In this document: positions 1-5,347 of the stretch, in pieces
How the letters are laid out: each line of letters begins with the position of its first letter
Position numbering within the stretch: position 1 is the stretch's first letter
NCBI GenBank assembly: GCA_013152625.1
Contig: JAADFY010000087.1
Location: forward strand, 1 to 6,568
Length of the DNA: 6,568 nucleotides
Reading direction: 5' to 3'
DNA from: Alphaproteobacteria bacterium
GTDB lineage: Bacteria > Pseudomonadota > Alphaproteobacteria > Rhizobiales > Devosiaceae
Notes under the pieces: model-generated
The model's input: the letters and a program-made list of their open reading frames with translations, nothing else
Databases searched by the model: none
What the model was told of the DNA's origin: nothing
Position numbers and translations under genes: made by a program

Positions 1-20
1 CCCTGCCGGTTGCCGCTCAT
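1..20 (-). CDS. Start of the gene downstream of the channel gene (partial, probable envelope partner)
   Basis: Only the first six codons (M-S-G-N-R-Q) and part of a seventh are inside the window; the rest lies beyond the left edge. The ATG at 20-18 overlaps the TGA of the shifted channel-gene frame (19-17) as ATGA, a common arrangement for translationally coupled genes. In Hyphomicrobiales the gene after this kind of MotA/TolQ/ExbB-like protein usually encodes a membrane-anchored protein with an OmpA-type peptidoglycan-binding domain, the MotB/TolR/ExbD-like partner of the channel. That identity is inferred from context only, since six residues carry no diagnostic motif. Its translation may suffer from the frameshift upstream, because ribosomes in the original frame stop about 190 nt before this start. 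Confidence 0.55.
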
Positions 21-291
21 GGGGTCTTGTCACTTTTCGGTCCGGCGCCGCCGTCCGGGGTGTTTTCGGTTTCCCCGGCAACAGATTTGTCCGGCGCTGA
101 TTTTGCCTCCGGGGCTGTTTGGGTGGCGGATGACGGGTCTGGTCCGGGCTTCGGGTTAGCCGCCGGTTGGCCCTCCGGTTCGTCCACCGAGGACAACAAG
201 GCATCGATCAGAGCGCGCAATTTGGCGTTGTTTTGCGCCTGATCCTCAATATGCTTGCCCAGATCGTCCTGCTGGGTGCGCATGGCCTTGA
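17..291 (-). pseudogene. Displaced C-terminal part of the channel protein
   Basis: This stretch is the native end of the channel gene, put out of frame by the 5-base duplication. Deleting one copy gives ...GLVK-A-MRTQQDDLGKHIEDQ..., a hydrophilic helical stretch (about 35 residues, rich in Q, D and K) that continues the helix before the break. A tail of about 55 residues follows, rich in P, A, G, D and S and probably disordered. The ATG at 283 lets it be read as an 88-residue ORF, but it has no good ribosome binding site and makes no sense as a stand-alone protein. Its TGA at 19-17 overlaps the next gene's ATG, which supports this as the ancestral frame. By contrast, the current frame of the upstream part ends at 208 with an arginine/proline-rich nonsense tail. 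Confidence 0.75.
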
Positions 292-1170
292 CTTGACCAG
301 CCCGTCTATGCCCTTGGCCAGTTCGGCCATGGCCCGCACAGCGTTTTGCGAGGTAGATGAGCTTTGCACCGAGGCCCCCAGGCGATCGAACATGGCCGAC
401 ATTTCGTCCGAGGACACACCAAGCTGGTTGGCCTGAATGACGGCCATGGGGTGATCCAGTTCGGTCATGGAGGACATCCAGTCCTCCAGATCGGTATAAA
501 AGGCGTTTTGCGACTGGCCGGCCTGCAAATCCAGAAAGCCCAGGACCAGCGACCCGGAAAGACCGAATAAAGACGAGGAAAATGCGGTGCCCATTCCGGC
601 CAGCGGCGCCTCCAGCCCCTCCTTGAGGGAACCAAACAGATTGCCCGCATCAGCAGAGGAGGAAATGTCGAGGCCCTGAATGACATCGGCCACCGAGGAC
701 ACGGTTTGCAACAGGCCGAAAAAGGTGCCCAACAGACCCAGAAACACCAAAAGGCCGGTCATGTAGCGGGCGGTCTGGCTGGCTTCGTCAAGTCGAATGC
801 CAACCGAATCCAGTATGGAGCGCATGGAAGCGGGAGTGATAATGCGTTCGCCCTGGCGGTCGCGCAAAATAACGGCGACCGGGGACAGCAACGAGGGCTG
901 GCGGTCCGAGGCGGCAGGGTTTCCGTCCTGAAGCGAATTGACCCAGGCAACCTCGGAATAAAGGCGAATAACCTGACGGAAACTGAGCACGATGCCGATA
1001 CCCAGAACAAAAAGGATCAGCCCGTTGATAAACGGGTTTGACCAGAAAAAATCGACAATCTGCTGATAGAGCGCTGCCCCCAGAAGTCCCACAAGAATAA
1101 GAAAAATTATCTTCTTGATCAGGTAAACGGTGGGCCCGGCGAGATGATAGGGGTCGTAGGTTTGCGACAT
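208..1170 (-). CDS. MotA/TolQ/ExbB-like proton channel protein, frameshifted near its C-terminus
   Basis: This is an inner-membrane protein of the MotA/TolQ/ExbB proton-channel superfamily. Hydrophobic segments lie at about residues 20-37, 49-64, 138-158 and 194-214. The third contains the run GLLVFLGLLGTFFGLLQTV and the fourth is preceded by LKEGLEAPLAGMGTAFSSS, both typical of the family. Such proteins form a proton path with a MotB/TolR/ExbD-like partner and transmit force to the envelope. Nothing here points to flagella; a cell-envelope role is more likely. The start at 1170 has a modest purine-rich stretch (AAAGGGCG) upstream. Residues 1-293 look native. The last 27 residues, after GLVK, are out of frame because of a tandem 5-base duplication at 287-296. 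The native C-terminus is in another frame down to base 17; the repaired protein would be 382 residues. This could be a true mutation, a switchable repeat or a sequence error. Confidence 0.85.
   Translation of the reverse strand: MSQTYDPYHLAGPTVYLIKKIIFLILVGLLGAALYQQIVDFFWSNPFINGLILFVLGIGIVLSFRQVIRLYSEVAWVNSLQDGNPAASDRQPSLLSPVAVILRDRQGERIITPASMRSILDSVGIRLDEASQTARYMTGLLVFLGLLGTFFGLLQTVSSVADVIQGLDISSSADAGNLFGSLKEGLEAPLAGMGTAFSSSLFGLSGSLVLGFLDLQAGQSQNAFYTDLEDWMSSMTELDHPMAVIQANQLGVSSDEMSAMFDRLGASVQSSSTSQNAVRAMAELAKGIDGLVKSRPCAPSRTIWASILRIRRKTTPNCAL
287..296 (-). repeat. Tandem 5-base duplication (TCAAG x2) causing the frameshift
   Basis: On the coding strand the sequence reads CTG G-TCAAG-TCAAG-GCC ATG. 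With one copy of TCAAG removed it reads CTG GTC AAG GCC ATG (L-V-K-A-M), which joins the two frames without loss of any other base. The duplication therefore fully accounts for the shift. Confidence 0.85.
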
Positions 1171-1194
1171 GGGCGACGCCCTTTGGCGGATTCG

Positions 1195-1226
1195 GTTATC
1201 TCGCAGAACTCTACCAGAGTGATCAA
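1195..1226 (-). promoter_or_regulatory. Weak promoter candidate with internal dyad ahead of the channel gene
   Basis: The 93-nt gap between the phosphatase and channel genes contains TTGATC (coding strand, 1226-1221), a partial match to a sigma-70 -35 box, and GATAAC (1200-1195), a partial -10 match. The 20-nt spacing is too long for a good promoter. Between them lies a perfect dyad, ACTCT-ACC-AGAGT (1208-1220), which could be an operator half-site pair. The gap could equally be plain intra-operon spacer. No terminator-like hairpin with a T-run is visible. Confidence 0.2.
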
Positions 1227-1263
1227 GGCTTACATAGGGCAGCGCACAGGCCCCGGACCGTGA

Positions 1264-2055
1264 TCAGCCCACGGCAGCCAGTTCCCGGATCAAAAGCGCC
1301 TGCACCTGTTCGTTGCCGGCCACCAGCCCGCCGGTGGCAAACATATTTTCCCCACCACTAAAATCGGTGACAATGCCACCCGCTTCACGCACCAGCAGCA
1401 CGCCCGCGGCCATGTCCCACGGTTTAAGCCCCAGCTCCCACATGAGGTCAAACCGGCCCGCGGCCAGCCAGGCCAGATCGGTACATGCCGAACCGGTACG
1501 CCGGATGCCGGACAAAACGGTGTTCAGCGCGACAACATACCCGACCTCTTTGGCGTCCCGTTCGGCAATGGTGCGTTTGATGCCGGTCGCCCCGACACAA
1601 TCGGCCAGAGTACGCCGACCGGCCACCCGGAGCCTGCGATTGTTCACCCAGGCACCCTGACCGCGCTCGGCGGTAAACAGCTCTTCCATGACCGGATTGT
1701 AAATCACGGCGGCAACGATCACACCGTTGCGTTCCAGGGCAATGGATACGGCAAACAGGGGAATGGAATGGAGAAAATTGGTGGTGCCATCCAGGGGATC
1801 GATGATCCAGCGATGCTGCCCGTCGGTGCCCTTGACCTCACCGCCTTCCTCCATGAGAAAATCATAGGTGGGGCGGGCGTGGTGTAATTCTTCGAAAATG
1901 GTTTCCTCGGCCCGCCGGTCGGCGTTGGAGACAAAATCTGCCGGGCCTTTTTTCGAAACCTGCAGGTTTTCCACCTCGCCGAAATCCCGGGTCAGGCCAC
2001 GGCCTGCTTTTCTGGCCGCGTTGATCATGATGTTTAACAGAGCGGATTGAGCCAT
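1264..2055 (-). CDS. suhB: Inositol monophosphatase family protein (SuhB-like)
   Basis: This is a cytoplasmic Mg2+-dependent, Li+-sensitive-type phosphatase fold that hydrolyses inositol-1-phosphate or related sugar phosphates. At 263 residues it is full length for the family. Metal and catalytic motifs are intact: MEEGG (E69/E70), WIIDPLDGTTNF at 83-94 with D86 and D89, and KPWDMAAG at 211-218 with D214. The segment RRTGSACTDLAWLAAGRFD at about 185-203 is also characteristic. The start is set by the overlap with the efp stop: TGATG at 2057-2053, sharing one base, which implies translational coupling to efp. In E. coli SuhB also acts in rRNA antitermination. Whether this copy does is not visible from sequence, and the gene symbol is given by family resemblance only. 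The true substrate could be another phosphate such as histidinol phosphate. Confidence 0.92.
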   Translation of the reverse strand: MAQSALLNIMINAARKAGRGLTRDFGEVENLQVSKKGPADFVSNADRRAEETIFEELHHARPTYDFLMEEGGEVKGTDGQHRWIIDPLDGTTNFLHSIPLFAVSIALERNGVIVAAVIYNPVMEELFTAERGQGAWVNNRRLRVAGRRTLADCVGATGIKRTIAERDAKEVGYVVALNTVLSGIRRTGSACTDLAWLAAGRFDLMWELGLKPWDMAAGVLLVREAGGIVTDFSGGENMFATGGLVAGNEQVQALLIRELAAVG

Positions 2056-2618
2056 CAGCCGGCCCGGCGCACATAGGCGACTTCAACGGTGTCAACGATG
2101 ATTTTCTCGCCCTGGGTGACAAATGGCGGCACCATGACCTTCGCACCGTTTTCAAGTATGGCGGGTTTGAACGAGTTGGCCGCCGTCTGGCCCTTGACCA
2201 CCGGCTCGGTCTCGACCACGGCCAGCGTCACCTGGGGGGGCAATGAAATCCCCAGGGGCCGGCCCTCATGGCTTTCCACCGTCACGGTCATCCCGTCCTG
2301 CAAAAACCGGGCCCGGTCGCCGACAAATTCCTCCGGCAGTTCAAGCTGATCGTAGGTTTCGGTGTCCATGAACACCAGCATGTCCCCCTGGGCATAAAGG
2401 AACTGATAGTCTTTTTGTTCCAGCCGGATACGTTCCACCGTGGCCGCAGACCGAAACCGTTCATTGAGCTTGGTCCCCGAAACAATGTCTTTGAGTTCCA
2501 CCTGGGCATAGGCGCCACCTTTGCCCGGTTTGACATGGTTGACCTTGACCGCCACCCACAACCGGCCCAAATGTTCGATGACATTGGTGGGACGGATTTC
2601 ATTGCCGTTGATTTTCAT
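2055..2618 (-). CDS. efp: Translation elongation factor P
   Basis: EF-P binds next to the ribosomal P site and relieves stalling at consecutive prolines. The 187-residue product matches the usual length. It has the N-terminal KOW-like domain with the exposed loop KPGKGGA at 30-36; K33 sits at the position that is lysylated in E. coli. Two OB-fold domains follow, including FMDTETYDQLELPEEFVGD and the C-terminal stretch SFKPAILENGAKVMVPPFVTQGEKIIVDT..., which is diagnostic of the family. The ATG at 2618 is chosen because MKINGNEIRP is the canonical beginning; an in-frame upstream ATG at 2714 would add 32 atypical residues. No strong Shine-Dalgarno sequence precedes the chosen start. Its stop overlaps the phosphatase start. 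No modification enzyme gene (EpmA/EpmB or EarP) is in the window. Confidence 0.97.
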   Translation of the reverse strand: MKINGNEIRPTNVIEHLGRLWVAVKVNHVKPGKGGAYAQVELKDIVSGTKLNERFRSAATVERIRLEQKDYQFLYAQGDMLVFMDTETYDQLELPEEFVGDRARFLQDGMTVTVESHEGRPLGISLPPQVTLAVVETEPVVKGQTAANSFKPAILENGAKVMVPPFVTQGEKIIVDTVEVAYVRRAG

Positions 2619-2699
2619 AACACAAGCGATCTGTAAAGAGTGTCGGGGCGGGCGGATACGGGCGGTTTGTGCCCCAGACAGCGCCCGGACGCAAGGGGG

Positions 2700-2723
2700 A
2701 CCCAGGGAACCCAAAGAGACCCA
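2700..2723 (-). repeat. Three phased TGGGT motifs in the sel1-efp gap
   Basis: In the 126-nt gap between the Sel1-repeat gene and efp, TGGGT (coding strand) occurs at 2723-2719, 2713-2709 and 2704-2700, spaced 10 and 9 bases, close to one helical turn. The stretch is flanked by two near-identical copies of GGACGCAA(A)GGG (plus strand, 2687-2698 and 2727-2738). This could be a regulator-binding or RNA leader element for efp, or simply low-complexity G/C-rich spacer. No clear promoter or intrinsic terminator was found in the gap. Confidence 0.3.
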
Positions 2724-2744
2724 ACGGGACGCAAAGGGTTGGTT

Positions 2745-3863
2745 TCAGCGAAGGGTCTGGCCCGGGGCCGGCCCAAGACCGGGCGGTGGCAGGGGCCAGA
2801 ACCTGGCCCGCTCCTCCCCCAGAGCCTGCTGAACCTCGGTAAGATCACCCAGCAGGGTTTCAAGCTGGGGATCAAGGATCCCCTGACGCCGGGCCAGCGC
2901 CCGCCACATGGCCGCCTCCACCGGGTCTCGATTTGCCCCTTCACCGGCGGCGAGCAGTTTGGCCAGTCGGTTCTGGGCGACGGCGCTCCCCAGTTCCGCC
3001 GCGCGCCGATACCAGGCCAGGGCCAGAACCGGGTCTTTGTCCACCCCCCGCCCGAGATAGATCAAGGTGGCGTATTCCACCGCCGCTTCCACATTGCCGG
3101 CGGCGGCGGCCAACCCGATAAAGCGGGCGCCAGTGGCCGGGTCGGGATTGGTTCCGGCCCCTTCGAGCAACAGCACGCCGTAGTCATACTGGGCTTCGGG
3201 CAATCCGGCCTCGGCGGCAATTTCAAACAATTCGGCAGCACGGGAAAGATCGGGGGCAACATAGCGGCCCTCCACATGCAGCAGGCCCAGATTGTACTGG
3301 GCCGCCAGATGTCCCGCAGCGGCGGCCTTCGCGATCAGTTCGGCGGCCCGCTCGCGGTTCTGGGGCACGCCGAGCCCCGCCTGATAAAGCATGGCCAGCT
3401 GGAAGGTGGCGGCGCGATCGCCGTTCTGGTCACCCAATGCATACCACGAAGAGGCAATGGCGGGATTTGTCGCCACCCCGAGACCGTTGGCATACAATTC
3501 GCCAACCAAGGTCTGGGCGGCACCGTCGTCGGCCTGGGCACGGGGCAGCGCCAGGCTTAAAGCGGTAAGATAAAAACCGCGCTGATAGGCACCATATGCC
3601 GCGTCAACAGGCTGGCGGGGCCCGAACACTCCGCGGGAAATTTCAAGGGCCAGTTGGGTCTGGGTGCGAATGGACTGGGGCGAAATATCGGGAAGAGGAA
3701 CCGCAACACCAGAATTTCCGATATTAAACTGCCTGGGCAGTGGGGTGAGTTGGGCCGGCACCTTGACATCGGTCGCAGCCCCGGTCTCCCGGGGCGCTTC
3801 CTGAGCCGTGGCCGACACGGCCAGCCCCAGAACAACACCAAAAATTCCAAAAGCGCGAATCAT
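2745..3863 (-). CDS. Secreted Sel1-repeat (SLR/TPR-like) protein
   Basis: This is a predicted exported protein of 372 residues with a signal peptide (MIRAFGIFGVVLGLAVSATA, cleavage near residue 20) and a linker of about 65 residues. Sel1 repeats begin at about residue 114. Their A-x-Q/T...LG/LA...Y/L cores start at 115, 151, 187, 223, 259 and 295, an exact 36-residue period giving six clear repeats. Sel1/TPR arrays are alpha-helical solenoids that bind other proteins, here presumably in the periplasm. The ligand is unknown. The C-terminus is proline-rich (FWPLPPPGLGPAPG). The ATG at 3863 is preferred because it overlaps the upstream stop as ATGA and starts exactly at a signal peptide; an in-frame ATG at 3893 would add ten basic residues in front. 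No lipobox cysteine is present. Confidence 0.9.
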   Translation of the reverse strand: MIRAFGIFGVVLGLAVSATAQEAPRETGAATDVKVPAQLTPLPRQFNIGNSGVAVPLPDISPQSIRTQTQLALEISRGVFGPRQPVDAAYGAYQRGFYLTALSLALPRAQADDGAAQTLVGELYANGLGVATNPAIASSWYALGDQNGDRAATFQLAMLYQAGLGVPQNRERAAELIAKAAAAGHLAAQYNLGLLHVEGRYVAPDLSRAAELFEIAAEAGLPEAQYDYGVLLLEGAGTNPDPATGARFIGLAAAAGNVEAAVEYATLIYLGRGVDKDPVLALAWYRRAAELGSAVAQNRLAKLLAAGEGANRDPVEAAMWRALARRQGILDPQLETLLGDLTEVQQALGEERARFWPLPPPGLGPAPGQTLR

Positions 3864-4462
3864 TGACCCGCCCGAACGTTTCCGGCCAGCCATTCAGCCG
3901 GGTCCGACCGGTTCCAAAGCCCTGGACCCATGGCCAGAAACTCACACCCCTGGGGGTCCATGTCGTCGTTTCGGGATTGCCAGACGGCGGGTACCTGAAA
4001 ATTCTCCACCCACCAGCGGGCAAGCTCGGCAGCCCCGATCTCTGTTATGTCCGAGCTGTCCGGCATATCCGGCCCGGGCGCCAGATCTCCGAACATGAGG
4101 TAATCGACGCCGGCCTCACCCAGGGTCATGGCCTGATGGCGCGAAGCAATTTCACCGACCCCGACAATGAACTCCGGTTTCAGTTCTCCGATGGTTTCCT
4201 GCAAAAGGCCATGGGCCTCCATATGCACCCCGTCCGCCCCGAGAGCGGCCACATGAGCGGGCAGTCCGTCCAGCAGTGCGGCAGCTTTTGCCCGTTGAAT
4301 GGCCGGAATCAATTGGCGAGCGTAACAAAGATAGTCATCCAGCGAACCCGTTCCCCGTGATATGCGAACCGCGGCGATTTCAGTCCCGGCCAATACAGCG
4401 CCAAGGACGCCGTCCATGCCGGGTGCCGGATCGGGCTGGGTGGTGAGGTACAATCTGGTCAT
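3860..4462 (-). CDS. ThiE-like (thiamine phosphate synthase/TenI family) protein, probably divergent
   Basis: This 200-residue protein is similar in layout to thiamine phosphate synthase, a TIM barrel joining HMP-PP and thiazole phosphate. Recognisable landmarks are LYLTTQP at the first strand, AALLDGLPAHVAALGADGVHM at 60-81 (the family's 'NDR...ADGVHLGQ' segment), IVGVGEIASRHQAMTLGEAGVDYLMFGD at 99-126 (family 'GVSxH...GADYxGxGP'), and EFLAMGPGLWNRSDP near the end. Several residues expected to bind diphosphate and Mg2+ appear changed: the Asn of the N-D pair, the Asp after GVHLGQ, the Ser of GVS, and the Lys of the phosphate loop. D65 is kept. It may therefore be a non-canonical or inactive paralogue. 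No TPP riboswitch motif is seen upstream. It is first in the leftward unit, and its stop overlaps the Sel1-repeat gene's start as ATGA. The ribosome binding site at 4462 is weak. Confidence 0.75.
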   Translation of the reverse strand: MTRLYLTTQPDPAPGMDGVLGAVLAGTEIAAVRISRGTGSLDDYLCYARQLIPAIQRAKAAALLDGLPAHVAALGADGVHMEAHGLLQETIGELKPEFIVGVGEIASRHQAMTLGEAGVDYLMFGDLAPGPDMPDSSDITEIGAAELARWWVENFQVPAVWQSRNDDMDPQGCEFLAMGPGLWNRSDPAEWLAGNVRAGQ

Positions 4463-4536
4463 GGCGGGTTCTGGCGGTGTCCGGGTGCTTGTGTGAGGGC
4501 CAATTTGGGCAAGAAAAGGGTGGGCGACAAGACATC

Positions 4537-4559
4537 CATTGCAATCACCTGCATTGCAA
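4537..4559. repeat. Direct repeat CATTGCAA x2, possible operator
   Basis: CATTGCAA occurs at 4537-4544 and 4552-4559, a start-to-start distance of 15 bases. Each contains the palindromic core TTGCAA. The second copy is also framed by a short dyad, CACCT (4546-4550) and AGGTG (4559-4563). The pair lies about 75-97 bases upstream of the thiE-like start and about 100 bases upstream of the RNase D start, a plausible place for a regulator. No known regulator is recognised. Confidence 0.35.
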
Positions 4560-4573
4560 GGTGGTCAGGGCCT

Positions 4574-4600
4574 GTGTCATCTAGAGGCGGTCGATGATAC
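4574..4600. promoter_or_regulatory. Imperfect inverted repeat GTGTCATC/GATGATAC
   Basis: GTGTCATC (4574-4581) can pair with GATGATAC (4593-4600) over eight positions, with one G-U wobble and an 11-base loop. It may be an operator dyad or a hairpin in the RNase D leader. The absence of a following T-run argues against a terminator. Confidence 0.25.
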
Positions 4601-4638
4601 CTCAAGGACACCATATTGGGTCCCATGGGCCGGTTAAC

Positions 4639-4643
4639 AGGAG
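4639..4643 (+). promoter_or_regulatory. Ribosome binding site for the RNase D gene
   Basis: AGGAG lies 12 nt before the GTG at 4656. This is slightly long spacing, but it is the best Shine-Dalgarno match in the window and supports the GTG start over the out-of-frame ATG at 4616 or 4625. Confidence 0.55.
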
Positions 4644-4655
4644 AAACTGCAAAAA

Positions 4656-5270
4656 GTGACCATTCGTCAGCACAAGGGCGATTTGCCCAATCTGGACAAT
4701 TACGGCCGTCAGGTGGCCATCGATACCGAAACCATGGGCCTGAAACCCAATCGGGACCGGTTATGTGTCATTCAGCTTTCGCCCGGGGACGGCAGCGCCG
4801 ATGTGGTGCAAATTGAACAGGGCCAGACCGCAGCACCCAACATCTGCCGATTGCTGGCCGACCCGGACGTGACCAAGATTTTCCACTTTGCCCGGTTCGA
4901 TGTTGCAGCGCTCCACAACGCTTTTTCGGTCATGACCGCGCCCATTTACTGCACCAAGATCGCTTCACGGCTGGTGCGCACCTATACCGACCGACATGGC
5001 TTGAAAGACCTGGCGCGGGAGTTGCTCAATGTGGATATGTCCAAGCAGCAGCAAAGCTCGGACTGGGGGGCAGAAACCATATCCAAGGCGCAACTGGAAT
5101 ATGCGGCGGCCGATGTTCTTTATCTGCACGATCTGCGCCGGCATCTGGATCGGATGCTGGTCCGCGAGGGGCGCAACCAATTGGCGGCAAAGTGCTTTGA
5201 ATTTGTGCCGACCCGGGCATTGCTCGATCTTGGCGGGTGGCCGGAAGAGGATATTTTTGCCCATAGTTGA
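4656..5270 (+). CDS. rnd: Ribonuclease D family 3'-5' exonuclease (short form)
   Basis: This is a cytoplasmic DEDDy-type exoribonuclease, the family that trims 3' ends of tRNA and other small RNA precursors. The three exonuclease motifs are complete: VAIDTETMGL (D23, E25), FHFARFDVAAL with D82, and YAAADVLYLHDL carrying the Y149-x3-D153 signature of the DEDDy subgroup. Two divalent metal ions are held by these acidic residues. At 204 residues the protein is a bare catalytic domain; the two C-terminal HRDC domains of E. coli RNase D (about 375 residues) are absent, as is usual for the short alphaproteobacterial form. The start codon is GTG, preceded by AGGAG. It is first in a rightward unit with lptC, 30 nt downstream, and lptA. 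A large antisense ORF across its 3' half is a composition shadow. Confidence 0.93.
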   Translation: MTIRQHKGDLPNLDNYGRQVAIDTETMGLKPNRDRLCVIQLSPGDGSADVVQIEQGQTAAPNICRLLADPDVTKIFHFARFDVAALHNAFSVMTAPIYCTKIASRLVRTYTDRHGLKDLARELLNVDMSKQQQSSDWGAETISKAQLEYAAADVLYLHDLRRHLDRMLVREGRNQLAAKCFEFVPTRALLDLGGWPEEDIFAHS

Positions 5271-5290
5271 TTTTATGGTGGGATAGTTCA

Positions 5291-5347
5291 ATGCAGCGGG
5301 ATGCCCGCGAGGCCAACGGCAATTCTGGGTGCCAACCCCATGACTGA
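5291..5347 (+). other. 18-codon mini-ORF overlapping the lptC start region
   Basis: An ATG at 5291, about nine bases after a GGTGGGA purine stretch, opens an 18-codon ORF in a different frame from lptC. Its TGA at 5345-5347 lies just past the internal lptC ATG at 5340, so a ribosome ending here could restart at 5340. It may be a coupling leader or chance. No conservation information is available. Confidence 0.2.

Larger units (their letters stand above)
4463..4655. promoter_or_regulatory. Divergent intergenic control region
   Basis: This 193-nt non-coding stretch separates the leftward thiE-like unit from the rightward RNase D-lptCA unit, so it should hold both promoters. It contains a pair of TTGCAATG repeats and an imperfect dyad, listed separately. 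Only weak sigma-70-like boxes are visible. One example for the leftward unit is TTGTCG with CAAATT 17 nt downstream (coding strand); for the rightward unit a CATATT at 4612-4617 lacks a good -35. Neither is strong enough to call a start site. Confidence 0.5.

Noticed and set aside
284..301. Programmed ribosomal frameshifting in the channel gene
   Set aside because: There is no slippery homopolymer or X-XXY-YYZ heptamer and no obvious stimulatory hairpin. The tandem 5-base duplication is a simpler explanation.
2619..2714. N-terminal extension of EF-P from the ATG at 2714
   Set aside because: The 32 extra residues are unlike any EF-P start, while MKINGNEIRP at 2618 gives the usual 187-residue length.
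2640..3560. 306-codon rightward ORF antisense to the Sel1-repeat gene
   Set aside because: It has no recognisable domain, low-complexity G/R/Q-rich content, and lies entirely opposite a well-supported repeat protein. GC-rich coding DNA often leaves the opposite strand free of stops.
3864..3893. Longer start for the Sel1-repeat protein at 3893
   Set aside because: It would put ten basic residues before an otherwise ideal signal peptide. The start at 3863 forms an ATGA overlap with the upstream stop.
4463..4600. TPP riboswitch ahead of the thiE-like gene
   Set aside because: The conserved CUGAGA motif and the expected helices were not found on the leftward strand.
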